A DNA stretch of 64,000 nt from Agromyces subbeticus DSM 16689 (GTDB taxonomy: Bacteria > Actinomycetota > Actinomycetes > Actinomycetales > Microbacteriaceae): assembly GCF_000421565.1 (NCBI RefSeq), contig NZ_ATXG01000001.1, positions 186,001 through 250,000 of the forward strand, in the 5' to 3' direction. The notes below the pieces were generated by a model that was given only the letters and a program-made list of their open reading frames with translations, was not told the origin of the DNA and searched no databases. The position numbers were made by a program, and so were the translations under genes. This document shows, piece after piece, positions 35,030 through 44,580 of this stretch (positions within the stretch are counted from its first letter, which is position 1; every line of letters begins with the position of its first letter).

Positions 35030-36154
35030 TCAGGCGCGCTCGAGCAGCACCATCACCTCGAAGTGCGTCGTCTGCGGGAACATGTCGAACACCCGGCCGC
35101 GCACCGGTCGCAGCGACGGCATCGCCGCGAGGTCGCGAGCGAGCGAGGCGGCGTTGCAGCTCGAGTACAGCACGTGGCGAACCGCGGATGCCTCGAGCCA
35201 TCCGCTGAGCTCACGACCGATGCCGCGCCGGGGCGGGTTCACGACCACGAGGTCAGGGGAGTCGTCGGCGCCGACCGCGAAGGCCGTGGCATCGCCTGCG
35301 GCGAACCGCACACGCGAGAGCGCGGCATCCGTTCGGCTCAGTTCGGCGCTCGCGACGGCCTCGACGCTCGTCTCGATGCCCGTGACGGATGCCGCGGCAT
35401 CCGCGATGTGCAGGGCGAAGCCGCCGACGCCCGAGTAGAGGTCCCACGCCGAATCGGGTGCGAGCGCGCGCACCCAGTCGCGGGCCTCGACGTAGAGCGC
35501 CGCGGCGATCTCGGTGTTCGTCTGGAAGAAGCTCTGCGGGCGAAGGTGCATCGTGACGTCGTTCAGGCGCATCGGCAGGGTCGACGCCTCGGTGAAGACG
35601 ATCTCGTGCTCGCCCTCGAGCACAGCCTTGTGCTCGGGCAGCACGTTCGCGGTGACGACGCGCGCGTTCGGCAGCTCGGCGAGGAGCCACGGCAGGTGCT
35701 TGCGGATGCGCCCGACCGGCTCGGTCGAGCGCACGACGAAGCGGATCATGAGCTCGCCGTCGGGGGACTCGGTGAGGATCAGGTGCTTCAGCTCGCCCGA
35801 GCGGCTCGGCACGTCGTAGGGCGTGAGGCCGGCGCGCGTGATGAACGCGGCGATCACGGGGAACGCCGCCCGGTGCCCGGGGGAGCAGATGCCGCACGCC
35901 TCGAGGTCGATGCCATGTCCGTCGGCGTCGAGGATGCCGATCGTCGGCGCCGCCGTCGTGCCGCCGATCACCATCTTCGCCTTGTTGCGGTAGCCGCCCT
36001 CGCGGCTCGCGACCGGCGACAGCCACTCGAGGCCGGCGTGCGCCTGCAGGAGGTCTTCGGCGTGCCGCTGCTTGTCGGCGAGCTGCCGCTCGTAGGGCTG
36101 CCCCATGAGCGAGCACGAGGAGCAGCGCCCGGCGTCGAAGTAGGAGCAGTACAC
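35030..36154 (-). CDS. rlmC: 23S rRNA (uracil-C5)-methyltransferase RlmC-type
   Basis: 374 aa. RlmC (RumB) methylates uracil 747 of 23S rRNA using SAM and carries an Fe-S cluster. The N-terminus has the cluster cysteines in YCSYFDAGRCSSC (Cys3, Cys11, Cys14) and later CGICSPG. YRNKAKMVIGGT, RPQSFFQTN and WDLYSGVGGFALH are family blocks; catalytic Cys is in YSSCNAASL. The GTG at 36154 begins the protein exactly as in RlmC; the upstream open frame is a shadow. Ends MFPQTTHFEVMVLLERA. Confidence 0.93.
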   Translation of the reverse strand: MYCSYFDAGRCSSCSLMGQPYERQLADKQRHAEDLLQAHAGLEWLSPVASREGGYRNKAKMVIGGTTAAPTIGILDADGHGIDLEACGICSPGHRAAFPVIAAFITRAGLTPYDVPSRSGELKHLILTESPDGELMIRFVVRSTEPVGRIRKHLPWLLAELPNARVVTANVLPEHKAVLEGEHEIVFTEASTLPMRLNDVTMHLRPQSFFQTNTEIAAALYVEARDWVRALAPDSAWDLYSGVGGFALHIADAAASVTGIETSVEAVASAELSRTDAALSRVRFAAGDATAFAVGADDSPDLVVVNPPRRGIGRELSGWLEASAVRHVLYSSCNAASLARDLAAMPSLRPVRGRVFDMFPQTTHFEVMVLLERA

Positions 36155-36211
36155 GGGTTCCAGCGTAGGCGGGCGAGGGCGGGGCGCGGGCGGGGTGGCT
36201 ACGGTGGTCGG

Positions 36212-36754
36212 GTGAGCGCGCGCGATGCACCACCCCATGAGTTCGGCACGCCCGTGCGGGTTCGTACGACGAAGTGGGACGGCAGCCCGCACTGGGAGTT
36301 CGACGGGCTGTGGCTCGGCGCCGACGAGCACGGCGACTGGGTCGGGTTTCCGCGAGGCACGTCGTTCGCGCGGCCAGGGCACGCCTTCACCGCGAGCTGG
36401 CGCTCGGTGTCGCTCTTTCCGCATGCCGGCTGGGCGGCCGGCTTCAATGCGCAGCATCCGCGCGGGCTCGGCGTCTACGTCGATCTCTCGACGGTTCCCG
36501 AATGGCGAACGGATGCCTCGGGCTGGATGGTCTCGTACGTCGACCTCGACCTCGATGTCGTGGAGCGCGCGGGGCAACCGGCCTTCATCGACGACGAAGA
36601 CGAGTTCGCCGAGCACTCGGTGAGCCTCGGGTACCCGGCCGAGCTCGTGGCGCGCGTGCGAGCCGACGCCGAGGCAGTGCTCGAGGCGGTGCGGCGGCGT
36701 GAGGCGCCGTTCGACGGGGCGACGGCCGCGGGGTGGCTGGGGCGGCTGGGGTGA
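36212..36754 (+). CDS. DUF402-family protein (possible nucleoside-diphosphate hydrolase)
   Basis: 180 aa. The WDGSPHWEFDGLWLGADEHGDWVGFPRG start, the WAAGFNAQHP segment, and YVDLDLDVVERAGQPAFIDDEDEF motif (acidic metal-binding cluster) match DUF402 proteins, some of which (FomD type) hydrolyse nucleoside diphosphates. GTG 36212 sits two bases after an RBS-like GGTGGTCG stretch, so the start is only moderately supported. Divergent from rlmC by about 57 bases. Specific substrate unknown. Confidence 0.8.
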   Translation: MSARDAPPHEFGTPVRVRTTKWDGSPHWEFDGLWLGADEHGDWVGFPRGTSFARPGHAFTASWRSVSLFPHAGWAAGFNAQHPRGLGVYVDLSTVPEWRTDASGWMVSYVDLDLDVVERAGQPAFIDDEDEFAEHSVSLGYPAELVARVRADAEAVLEAVRRREAPFDGATAAGWLGRLG

Positions 36755-36827
36755 GTCGTCGATCGCTGATCGTCATGCCTGGCCTTCAGTCGCACGTCGT
36801 TCCGAGCGCTCGATCTCGATAGTTCTT

Positions 36828-36843
36828 TCGAACATACGTTCGA
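36828..36843. promoter_or_regulatory. LexA SOS box
   Basis: TCGAACATACGTTCGA: a perfect match to the actinobacterial/Gram-positive LexA consensus TCGAAC-N4-GTTCGA. It lies 31 bases before the ATG of the HNH gene and overlaps a possible -35 (TTCGAT, 36839-36844) with a -10 (TAGACT, 36863-36868) 18 bases on. LexA bound here would block transcription until DNA damage. Confidence 0.85.
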
Positions 36844-36874
36844 TTTTGTGACTGATTTCCGCTAGACTGGAGAC

Positions 36875-38332
36875 ATGCCCGAAGCGAGCGCAGCCCTCTC
36901 AGATCTGAGAGTGGCGTGCGTGCTCGCCGACGAGATCTGGTCGGGCGCGCTGCTCAGGCCGTCGACCGATTCGGCTGGCGATGTCGCGGCGATGACCGGC
37001 GATGGGCTGGTTCGGGTGACCGAGTCGTTGGCCGAGTTGGCGCGTCGCGTGCAGGCCCTACAGGCGAAATGCGCTGCCGAGCTCGCGAGTCGCTCGCGCT
37101 CGGGCGGCGATGACGATGTCGCTCGCCGCCACGGATTCTCCTCGCCCGAGCGACTGATCGCATCGGTCACCGGCGGCCGGTTCAGCGAGGCCGCAAAACT
37201 CGTGGCGGTGGGCGAGGCGACCGCTCCGCGGGCTTCGTTCACGGGCGAGGCGCTGCCACCGCGGCATCCGCACCTGGCCGCTGGTCTCGAGTCCGGCTCG
37301 CTGTGCGTCGACGCGGCCGAGACGATCCGCCGATTCCTCGACGGGGTGGCGCTCCGTGCCGATCGGCAGCAATTGGGCGAGGCCGAGCTGCTGCTCGCCG
37401 AGCGTGCGCCGATGGTCGGGGTCGATGGGCTCACTCGGCTGATCAAGCAACTGCAGGCCCGACTCGATCCCGACGGTGTGAAGCCGCGAGAAGACGAGCT
37501 GCGGGCGAATCGCGGACTGCGCATCTGGGAGGACCGCGCCGGCATGATCCAGCTGCAGGGTGCGTTCGACCCGGCCAACGGCGCTCCGATCAAGCTCGCC
37601 GTCGAGGCACTCGTCAGCGCCGAGCTGCATCGGGCGCGCGACGCGAAGCGGGCGTTCGGCCCGGCGGCCAACGACGGGCGCGGCGCTTGGGCGAACGACG
37701 CCGAGGGGCTCTTCGGCGAGCAGCGCACGATCGCGCAGATGAACGCCGACGCCCTCGCAGACATCGCCCGCCTCTCACTCGGGGCGAAGCATGCGCCTGC
37801 CGCGCTTCGGCAGGCCACCGTGGTCGCACGCATCGATGCCGGGGCGCTGGCCGATGGTCGCGGGCATGGCACGATCGACGGCATCGACCAGCCGATCTCG
37901 GTCGCGACGGTGCGAGAGCTCGCAATGTCGGCCGGCATCAGTGCGCTGCTGCTCGACCACCGCACCGAACCGCTCGAGCTCGGCCGCGCGGCCCGACTCT
38001 TCACGTCCGCGCAGAAGCTGGCGCTCATCGAGCGCGACGGCGGCTGCGCCTGGCCGGCGTGCAATCGGCCCCCGTCGCACACGCAGGCGCACCACATCAG
38101 ATGGTGGAAGCGGCATCGCGGGCGCACCGACCTCGACAACGGCATCATGCTGTGTTCCCACCATCACCATCGCGTCCACGACGACGGATGGGTCATCACC
38201 ATCCGCGATTCGCAGTCGTGGTTCACACCACCTGCGCACCTCGATCCGCAGCAACGGCCGCGGCCGGGCAATCGGCGGCTGTTGCCGCCGAGGGCCGATG
38301 CCCCGGCGGTCGCTCAGGGCGCTGCGGCCTGA
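36875..38332 (+). CDS. DUF222 and HNH-endonuclease protein (13E12-repeat family), SOS-regulated
   Basis: 485 aa. The DUF222 region covers about residues 20-340; the C-terminal HNH domain has zinc cysteines in CAWPACNRP, then HHIRWWKRH, NGIMLC and HHHHRVHDDGW. These proteins are common in actinobacterial genomes and are thought to be mobile or repeat-like nucleases. ATG 36875 lies 31 bases behind a perfect LexA box, so it is induced by DNA damage. Mycobacterial 13E12 genes are also known to carry SOS boxes. Function in cleavage or recombination is inferred. Confidence 0.9.
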   Translation: MPEASAALSDLRVACVLADEIWSGALLRPSTDSAGDVAAMTGDGLVRVTESLAELARRVQALQAKCAAELASRSRSGGDDDVARRHGFSSPERLIASVTGGRFSEAAKLVAVGEATAPRASFTGEALPPRHPHLAAGLESGSLCVDAAETIRRFLDGVALRADRQQLGEAELLLAERAPMVGVDGLTRLIKQLQARLDPDGVKPREDELRANRGLRIWEDRAGMIQLQGAFDPANGAPIKLAVEALVSAELHRARDAKRAFGPAANDGRGAWANDAEGLFGEQRTIAQMNADALADIARLSLGAKHAPAALRQATVVARIDAGALADGRGHGTIDGIDQPISVATVRELAMSAGISALLLDHRTEPLELGRAARLFTSAQKLALIERDGGCAWPACNRPPSHTQAHHIRWWKRHRGRTDLDNGIMLCSHHHHRVHDDGWVITIRDSQSWFTPPAHLDPQQRPRPGNRRLLPPRADAPAVAQGAAA

Positions 38333-38479
38333 AGGGTTCGCTCGGTGGGACCCGCCGCCTGAAGGGTGCGCTCGGTGCGCGCTGCCTGAACGTGCAAGGT
38401 GCGCTGCCGACCGCGAGTATCGAACCGGGGTCGCGTTACGCTGCTTCGTCGCTACTCGACCGGCGCTACTCGACCGTCG
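38333..38479. repeat. Tandem imperfect repeats between HNH gene and kdpE
   Basis: Two sets occur. From 38327 to about 38405 the unit GCCTGAAGGGTKCGCTCGGTG is repeated with variation. From 38447 to 38488 three 14-base units (CGTCGCTACTCGAC, CGGCGCTACTCGAC, CGTCGCTACTCGAC) run head to tail, and the last one contains the stop codon of kdpE. The core GCTACTCGACC also appears at 55156-55166 in an unrelated spacer. This looks like a dispersed palindromic element family. Confidence 0.75.
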
Positions 38480-39190
38480 CTACTCGACCGGCGCGATGGT
38501 CGTGCCCGGCTCGAAGCGGTAGCCCATGCCCGACTCGGTGAGGAAGAAGCGCGGCTCCGACGGGGTCGGCTCGAGCTTGCGGCGCAACTGGGCGACGTAG
38601 AGCCGCAGGTAGCCCGCGTCGTTGGCGTGGAACGGCCCCCACACCTCGCTCAGCAGCATCTGCCGGGTGAGCAGCTTGCCGGGATTCTTCAGAAACAACT
38701 CGAGCAGCCGCCACTCCGTCGGCGTGAGGCGAACGGAGGTCGCGCGCCCCGTGTCATCCGTCGCCCTGACGGTCTTCGCCGCCAGGTCGACGGTGAGCGC
38801 GCCGATCGCGAACGACGCGACACCCTCGTCGCCCGACGTCGACCGCGCGCGAGCGCGGATGCGGGCGAGCAGCTCGTCCATCGCGAAGGGCTTCGTCACG
38901 TAGTCATCGGCGCCGGCGTCGAGCGCGTCGACCTTCTCGGCCGAGTCGGTGCGGCCCGAGAGCACGAGAATGGGGATCTTCGACCACGCACGAACGGCGC
39001 GGATCACGTCGAGGCCATCGACGCGAGGCATGCCGAGATCGAGCAGGATCAGGTCGGGGTGCGCGTTCGCGGCGAGGTCGATCGCCTCGGCGCCGTCGCG
39101 TGCGGCGATCACGTCGTAGCCGCGCGCGGCGAGGGTGATGCGCAGCGCACGCTGCAACTGGTCGTCGTCGTCGGCGAGGAGGATCTTCAT
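38480..39190 (-). CDS. kdpE: KdpE response regulator
   Basis: 236 aa. An N-terminal receiver (ILLADDDDQLQRALRITL; phosphoacceptor Asp in LILLDLGMPRVDGL; Lys in TKPF) and a C-terminal winged helix (LTPTEWRLLELFLKNPGKLLTRQMLLSEVW, LRLYVAQLRRKLEPTP). It activates kdp transcription on potassium limitation or low turgor. The start overlaps the kdpD stop by four bases; the stop codon lies in a 14-bp tandem repeat. Confidence 0.96.
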   Translation of the reverse strand: MKILLADDDDQLQRALRITLAARGYDVIAARDGAEAIDLAANAHPDLILLDLGMPRVDGLDVIRAVRAWSKIPILVLSGRTDSAEKVDALDAGADDYVTKPFAMDELLARIRARARSTSGDEGVASFAIGALTVDLAAKTVRATDDTGRATSVRLTPTEWRLLELFLKNPGKLLTRQMLLSEVWGPFHANDAGYLRLYVAQLRRKLEPTPSEPRFFLTESGMGYRFEPGTTIAPVE

Positions 39191-41679
39191 CGCGTCTCCT
39201 CACTGCTCAGGGCGGACGGCAGGGTGACCACCATCGTGAGGCCGCCACCGGGGGTGTCGTCGACCTCCAGTGTGCCGTTCATTCCCTCGACGAACCCCTT
39301 CGACAGGGCGAGTCCGAGACCGAGGCCCGTTTCGTTGTCGGTGTCGCCGAGCCGCTGGAACGGTGTGAACACCTCATCGCGGCGCTCGGCGGGGATGCCT
39401 GGACCGCGGTCGACGATCCGCAATTCGGTGCGCCTCTGGAACGTGCTCGCGGCGACGCGAACGCGCTCGCCGGGCGGGCTGTGCCGCACGGCGTTCGCGA
39501 GCAGATTCACGACGACCCGCTGCAGGAGCACACCGTCGGCGAGCACCGGTGCGAGCCCATCGGCCAGGTCGAGCTCGACCTCGCCGGGGCCGAGGGCGAG
39601 TTCGTCGAGCGCCGGGAAGACGACGTCGGCGACCTCGGTCGGGGCGAGGGTGACGGCGAGCGCGCCGGCCTGCACCCGGCTCACGTCGAGCAGGTTCGTG
39701 ACGAGCTCGGCGAGCGCGTCGAGGCTCTCGGACGCGGTCGCGAGCAGTTCGTCGCGCTCGGCGGCCGGCAACTCGACCTCACGGGAGCGCAGTGCGCTCA
39801 CCGCGGCGGATGCGGACGTGAGCGGCCGCCGCAAGTCGTGGCCGACCGCGGCGAGGAGCGCCGAGCGCACCTTGTCGGTCTCGGCGAGCTCGCCGGCCGC
39901 CGACGCCGCCGTGGCGAGGGCACCGTGCTCGATCGCCGCCTCGATCTGCGTGGCGATGACCTGCAGCAGACGGCGTTCGGATGCTGCGAGGTCCTGCCCG
40001 TGCAGCTCGAGCACGCCGCGCGAGCCGATCGGCACGTTCGTCACCCGGTCGTCACGCGCCGGCTCGCCGTCGGCGACGCGTGGTTCGCCGTCGATGAGAA
40101 GGCGCACGCCGGTGAGTCCGAACGCCTCGCGCGTGCGGGTGACCATCGCCTGCAGGGCGTCCTCGCCGCGCAACACGCTGCCGGCGAGGGTGGCGAGCAG
40201 TTGCGACTCGGCGGCGGCACGCCGGGCGACGCGGGTGCGCCGTGCCGCCTGGTCGACGACGTAGCTCACGAGCAGCGCGTTCGCGACGTAGAACACGAGC
40301 GCGAGGAACTGGCGGGGGTCGCTGATCGTGAGCGTGAACCTCGGCTCGACGAACAAGAAATTGAGGGTCAGGCCCGACAGCACCGCGGCGAAGAGGCCGG
40401 GCCAGATGCCGCCGATGAGGGCGACGACGATGACCAGCAGCTGATAGGCGAGCACGTCGCTGGTGATCGACGTCTCGGTGCGAAAGACCGTGAGCAGCCA
40501 GCTGAGCATCGGCCCCGCGGCGAGCGCGACGACGAATCCGGCGATGAGACGGGTGCGGCTGAGCGCCCCACCGAGCTTCGGCAGCGAGATGCCCGAACCG
40601 GCTGCCGCGTGGGTGACGATGTGCACATCGATGTCGCCCGACTCGCGGATGACGGTCGCACCGATGCCGGGGCTCGAGAACGCGGCGGCGAGCCGGGATC
40701 GGCGGCTGACGCCGATCACCAGCTGCGTGGCATCCGCTGATCTCGCGAACTCGACGAGCGCCTGGGGCACGTCTTCGCCGACGACCTGGTGGAAGGTGCC
40801 GCCGAGCTGTTCGACGAGGGTGCGCTGCGCATCGAGGGCGCCCGGATGCCTTGCCCGCATGCCGTCGGGATTCGTGACGTGTACCGCGATGAGCACTCCG
40901 CCAGACGAGCGGGAGGCGATGCGCGCGCCTCGGCGCAGCAGGGTCTCGCCCTCGGGGCCGCCGGTCAGGGCGACGACCACGCGCTCGCGAGCCTCCCACT
41001 TGCGGTCGATGCCGTGCTCGGCGCGATAGGCCTTCAGCGCGGAGTCGACCTCATCGGCGAGCCACAGCAGGGCGAGTTCGCGGAGGGCGGTGAGGTTGCC
41101 CAAGCGGAAGTAGTTGGAGAGTGCCGCATCGATGCGTTCGGCCGGATAGACGAGTCCGCCCGAGAGTCGATCGCGCAGCGCTTGCGGGGCGAGGTCCACG
41201 ACCTCGATCTGGTCGGCCCCGCGCAGCACTCGGTCGGGGATCGTCTCGCGCTGCGGTACGCCGGTGATCTGCAGCACCACGTCGCCGAGCGATTCGATGT
41301 GCTGCGTGTTCACGGTCGAGATCACGTCGATGCCGGCGTCGAGCAGCTCGTCGACGTCTTGCCAGCGCTTGGCGTGGCGAGAGCCAGGGGCGTTCGTGTG
41401 CGCGAGTTCGTCGACGAGCGCGATCCGGGGCCTTCTCGCGAGCACCGCATCGAGGTCCAGCTCGGTGAGGGCCATGCCGCGGTGCGTCACGGTGTGGCGG
41501 GGAACGACCTCGAGGCCCTCGACCATCGAGGCCGTCGCGCGGCGCCCGTGGGTCTCCACGAACGCCACGACGACATCGTTGCCCTCAGCGGCGAGCCGCT
41601 TGCCCTCTTCGAGCATCGTGTAGGTCTTGCCGACGCCGGGGGCGGCGCCGAGCAGGACTCGAAGCCGCCCCTTCTTCAT
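39187..41679 (-). CDS. kdpD: KdpD sensor kinase
   Basis: 830 aa. The N-terminal KdpD domain has a Walker-like loop VLLGAAPGVGKTYTML (about residue 9) and GLEVVPRHTVTHRGMALTELDLDAVLARRPRIALVDELAHTNAPGSRHAKRWQDV; a universal-stress-like domain follows; four membrane helices (about 380-480); a GAF-like part; and HisKA with the phospho-His in VGHDLRRPLT, plus ATPase boxes NAVRHSPPGERV and GLGLGLALSKGFVEG. Co-transcribed with kdpABCF upstream. It senses potassium and phosphorylates KdpE. Confidence 0.96.
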   Translation of the reverse strand: MKKGRLRVLLGAAPGVGKTYTMLEEGKRLAAEGNDVVVAFVETHGRRATASMVEGLEVVPRHTVTHRGMALTELDLDAVLARRPRIALVDELAHTNAPGSRHAKRWQDVDELLDAGIDVISTVNTQHIESLGDVVLQITGVPQRETIPDRVLRGADQIEVVDLAPQALRDRLSGGLVYPAERIDAALSNYFRLGNLTALRELALLWLADEVDSALKAYRAEHGIDRKWEARERVVVALTGGPEGETLLRRGARIASRSSGGVLIAVHVTNPDGMRARHPGALDAQRTLVEQLGGTFHQVVGEDVPQALVEFARSADATQLVIGVSRRSRLAAAFSSPGIGATVIRESGDIDVHIVTHAAAGSGISLPKLGGALSRTRLIAGFVVALAAGPMLSWLLTVFRTETSITSDVLAYQLLVIVVALIGGIWPGLFAAVLSGLTLNFLFVEPRFTLTISDPRQFLALVFYVANALLVSYVVDQAARRTRVARRAAAESQLLATLAGSVLRGEDALQAMVTRTREAFGLTGVRLLIDGEPRVADGEPARDDRVTNVPIGSRGVLELHGQDLAASERRLLQVIATQIEAAIEHGALATAASAAGELAETDKVRSALLAAVGHDLRRPLTSASAAVSALRSREVELPAAERDELLATASESLDALAELVTNLLDVSRVQAGALAVTLAPTEVADVVFPALDELALGPGEVELDLADGLAPVLADGVLLQRVVVNLLANAVRHSPPGERVRVAASTFQRRTELRIVDRGPGIPAERRDEVFTPFQRLGDTDNETGLGLGLALSKGFVEGMNGTLEVDDTPGGGLTMVVTLPSALSSEETR

Positions 41680-41754
41680 GCGTCTACTCCTTCAGATCGG
41701 CGAGTGGAGAGAACTCTCGCCGGCAGTGCTTCCGCTGCTTCATGCGTCTACTCC

Positions 41755-42360
41755 TCAGCCCAGCTCTGCGAGGGCGAGATTCAGCTGCAGCACGTTCACG
41801 GTCGGTTCGCCCAGGTACCCGAGATCCCGTGCCTGAATCCTAGACTCCACGAGTTCGGCGACCTCGGTTTCGGGCAGGCCGCGCTCGTCGGCGACGCGCG
41901 CCACCTGGAGGCGGGCGTACTCGGGGCTGATGTGCGGGTCGAGGCCCGAACCCGACGCCGTGACCGCATCGGCGGGCACGTCGTCAGCCGAGACGCCGTT
42001 GAATTCGGCGACCTGCGCCTTACGCTCCTCGATGGCAGCGATGAGGTCGGCATTCTCGGGGCCGTAGTTGCTGCCGCTCGAGGCGCCACCGTCGTAGCCG
42101 TCGCCGGCGGCGGACGGACGCGCCTGGAACCACTGGGGCAAGGGCTCGCCGTCGGCATCCGTGAACGACTGGCCGATCAGTGAGGAGCCCACGACCTCGT
42201 CGCCCGACTCGACGACCGAGCCGTTCGCCTGAGCCGGCAGCACGAGCTGCCCGATACCGGTGACGACGATCGTGTAGGCGATGCCGAGCACCGCGGTGAA
42301 GATGAGCATCGCGCGAACCGCCACCCAGTGGGTGCGGACCGCAGTGCGAGTGGAGCTCAT
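41755..42360 (-). CDS. kdpC: Potassium-transporting ATPase subunit KdpC
   Basis: 201 aa. One N-terminal membrane helix (ALRAMLIFTAVLGIAYTIVVTGIGQLVLP) and a soluble part with GSSLIGQSFTDADGEPLPQWFQARPSAAG and SGSGLDPHISPEYARLQVARVADERGL, the typical KdpC signature; the C-terminal LNLALAELG also fits. ATG 42360; a much longer open frame to the left belongs to antisense shadow of kdpB. It stabilises the KdpB-KdpA complex. Confidence 0.94.
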   Translation of the reverse strand: MSSTRTAVRTHWVAVRAMLIFTAVLGIAYTIVVTGIGQLVLPAQANGSVVESGDEVVGSSLIGQSFTDADGEPLPQWFQARPSAAGDGYDGGASSGSNYGPENADLIAAIEERKAQVAEFNGVSADDVPADAVTASGSGLDPHISPEYARLQVARVADERGLPETEVAELVESRIQARDLGYLGEPTVNVLQLNLALAELG

Positions 42361-42386
42361 GGTCGTGTTTCCTTTCCTGCCCGGGC

Positions 42387-44579
42387 CTAGAACCCGGGGA
42401 TGAGGCTGACGACGAGGTCGATCAGCTTGATGCCGATGAACGGCGCGACGATGCCGCCGAGCCCGTAGACGAGCAGGTTGCGGCTGAGCACCGCCGATGC
42501 CCCGAGCGGCCGGTACTTCACACCGCGCAGTGCGAGCGGAATGAGCACCACGATCACGAGCGCGTTGAAGATGATCGCCGACAGCACCGCCGAGGCGGGC
42601 GAGTGCAGCTGCATGATGTTCAGCACGGCGAGCCCGGGGAAGACCCCCGCGAACATCGCCGGGATGATCGCGAAGTACTTCGCGATGTCGTTGGCGATCG
42701 AGAACGTCGTGAGGGCGCCGCGCGTGATGAGCAGTTGCTTGCCGATGCGCACGATGTCGATGAGCTTCGTCGGGTCGCTGTCGAGGTCGACCATGTTGCC
42801 GGCCTCCTTCGCGGCCGACGTGCCGGTGTTCATCGCGACGCCGACGTCGGCCTGCGCGAGCGCGGGGGCGTCGTTCGTGCCGTCGCCCGTCATCGCGACG
42901 AGGTTGCCGCCCGCCTGCTCGCGCTTGATGAGCTCGAGCTTGTCTTCGGGGGTGGCCTCGGCGAGGTAGTCGTCGACGCCGGCCTCGGCCGCGATCGCCT
43001 TCGCGGTGAGCGGGTTGTCGCCCGTGATCATGACCGTGCGGATGCCCATGGCCCGCAACTCGGCGAAGCGCTCGGCGAGGCCGTCCTTGACGATGTCCTT
43101 CAGGTGCACGACGCCGAGGATGCGCGCGGTGCCCGCGGTGCTGGTCGCCGTGCCGTCCTGCACCGCCACGACGAGCGGGGTGCCGCCGCTCATCGAGATC
43201 GCCTCGACTCGCTGGGCGAGGTCGTCGAGCACGCTCGATGCGATGCGTCCGGATGCCTCGGCCCACGCGATGACGGCCGAACCGGCGCCCTTGCGCACGA
43301 CCGTGCCGTCGGCCAGGTCGATGCCCGACATTCGGGTCTGGGCGGTGAACGGCACGGCCTCGCCGACCGGCGCGCTCTCGAAGCGGATGCCGCGCTGCTC
43401 CGCCAGCTCGACGATCGACGAGCCCTCCGGCGTCGGGTCGGCGAGCGACGACAGCGCCGCCGCTCGCGCGAGCTCGGCCGCGTCGATGCCCGGCATCGGC
43501 ACGAACTCGCTCGCCCGCCGGTTGCCGTAGGTGATGGTGCCCGTCTTGTCGAGCAGCAACGTCGTGACGTCGCCGGCAGCCTCGACCGCACGGCCGGACA
43601 TCGCGAGCACGTTGCGCTGCACGAGCCGGTCCATGCCGGCGATGCCGATGGCCGAGAGCAGCGCGCCGATCGTCGTCGGAATGAGGCAGACGAGCAGTGC
43701 GACGAGCACCGGGATCGAGACCGTGGTCGCCGCATACGAGGCGATCGGGTTGAGCGTCAGCGCGACCACCACGAAGACGATCGAGAGGCTCGCGAGCAGG
43801 ATGTTCAGCGCGATCTCGTTCGGCGTCTTCTGCCGCGCCGCGCCCTCGACGAGGGCGATCATGCGGTCGACGAAGGTCTCGCCGGGCTTGGAGGTGATGC
43901 GCACGACGATGCGGTCCGAGAGCACCCGGGTGCCGCCGGTGACGGCCGAGCGGTCGCCGCCAGACTCCCGCACCACAGGTGCCGATTCGCCGGTGATGGC
44001 CGACTCGTCGACCGAAGCGATGCCGTGCACGATGTCGCCGTCGCCCGGGATCAGCTCGCCCGCTGTCACCACGACGGTGTCGCCGAGGGTGAGGTCGGCC
44101 GAGGAGACGTCGCGGAGCGGGGTGCGTTCAGCTGCGGCATCCGTCGCCTCGTCGTAGCCGGCAGCGAGCCGCGCGGTCGTCGACGTGCGGGTCTGCCGCA
44201 GGCTGTCGGCCTGCGCCTTGCCGCGGCCCTCGGCGACCGACTCGGCGAGGTTCGCGAAGAGCACGGTGAGCCAGAGCCACACGGCGATGCCCCACGTGAA
44301 GCTCAGCGGAACCGCGGAGCCGCCAGACGAGTCGGGACCGCCGAGGAACGGCTCGGCGATCGCGAGCACCGTCGTGAGCGCGGCACCCACCTCGACGATG
44401 AACATGACCGGGTTGCGCCACATCTGGCGCGGGTCGAGCTTGCGGAACGCGCCGGGCACGGCAGCCAGCAGCTGCGCCGCGCCGAACGCGCCCTTCGGCG
44501 TCTGGTCGGCGGGTTCCGGACGCTGCGACGGCGACGCCGAGGCATCCGCTGCGCGCTGTTCGGTGGTGATGGTGGACAT
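42387..44579 (-). CDS. kdpB: Potassium-transporting P-type ATPase KdpB
   Basis: 730 aa. Phosphorylation site DKTGT ([14 protein letters not shown]), the actuator TGES motif ([12 protein letters not shown]) that carries the regulatory Ser, the [29 protein letters not shown] nucleotide/phosphorylation segment, and the hinge [25 protein letters not shown]. Seven helices are expected and visible. An N-terminal 40-residue Ala/Pro/Ser tail precedes the membrane part. It couples ATP hydrolysis to K+ import through KdpA. Confidence 0.97.
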   Translation of the reverse strand: MSTITTEQRAADASASPSQRPEPADQTPKGAFGAAQLLAAVPGAFRKLDPRQMWRNPVMFIVEVGAALTTVLAIAEPFLGGPDSSGGSAVPLSFTWGIAVWLWLTVLFANLAESVAEGRGKAQADSLRQTRTSTTARLAAGYDEATDAAAERTPLRDVSSADLTLGDTVVVTAGELIPGDGDIVHGIASVDESAITGESAPVVRESGGDRSAVTGGTRVLSDRIVVRITSKPGETFVDRMIALVEGAARQKTPNEIALNILLASLSIVFVVVALTLNPIASYAATTVSIPVLVALLVCLIPTTIGALLSAIGIAGMDRLVQRNVLAMSGRAVEAAGDVTTLLLDKTGTITYGNRRASEFVPMPGIDAAELARAAALSSLADPTPEGSSIVELAEQRGIRFESAPVGEAVPFTAQTRMSGIDLADGTVVRKGAGSAVIAWAEASGRIASSVLDDLAQRVEAISMSGGTPLVVAVQDGTATSTAGTARILGVVHLKDIVKDGLAERFAELRAMGIRTVMITGDNPLTAKAIAAEAGVDDYLAEATPEDKLELIKREQAGGNLVAMTGDGTNDAPALAQADVGVAMNTGTSAAKEAGNMVDLDSDPTKLIDIVRIGKQLLITRGALTTFSIANDIAKYFAIIPAMFAGVFPGLAVLNIMQLHSPASAVLSAIIFNALVIVVLIPLALRGVKYRPLGASAVLSRNLLVYGLGGIVAPFIGIKLIDLVVSLIPGF

Positions 44580-44580
44580 G

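Noticed and set aside
35021..36754. 577-aa plus-strand open frame across the rlmC region
   Set aside because: It is antisense to the clear RlmC gene; only its 3' part from GTG 36212 has protein-like content (DUF402).
41755..43266. 503-aa minus-strand open frame
   Set aside because: Only the part from ATG 42360 is KdpC; the rest is an Arg-rich frame shadow of kdpB.
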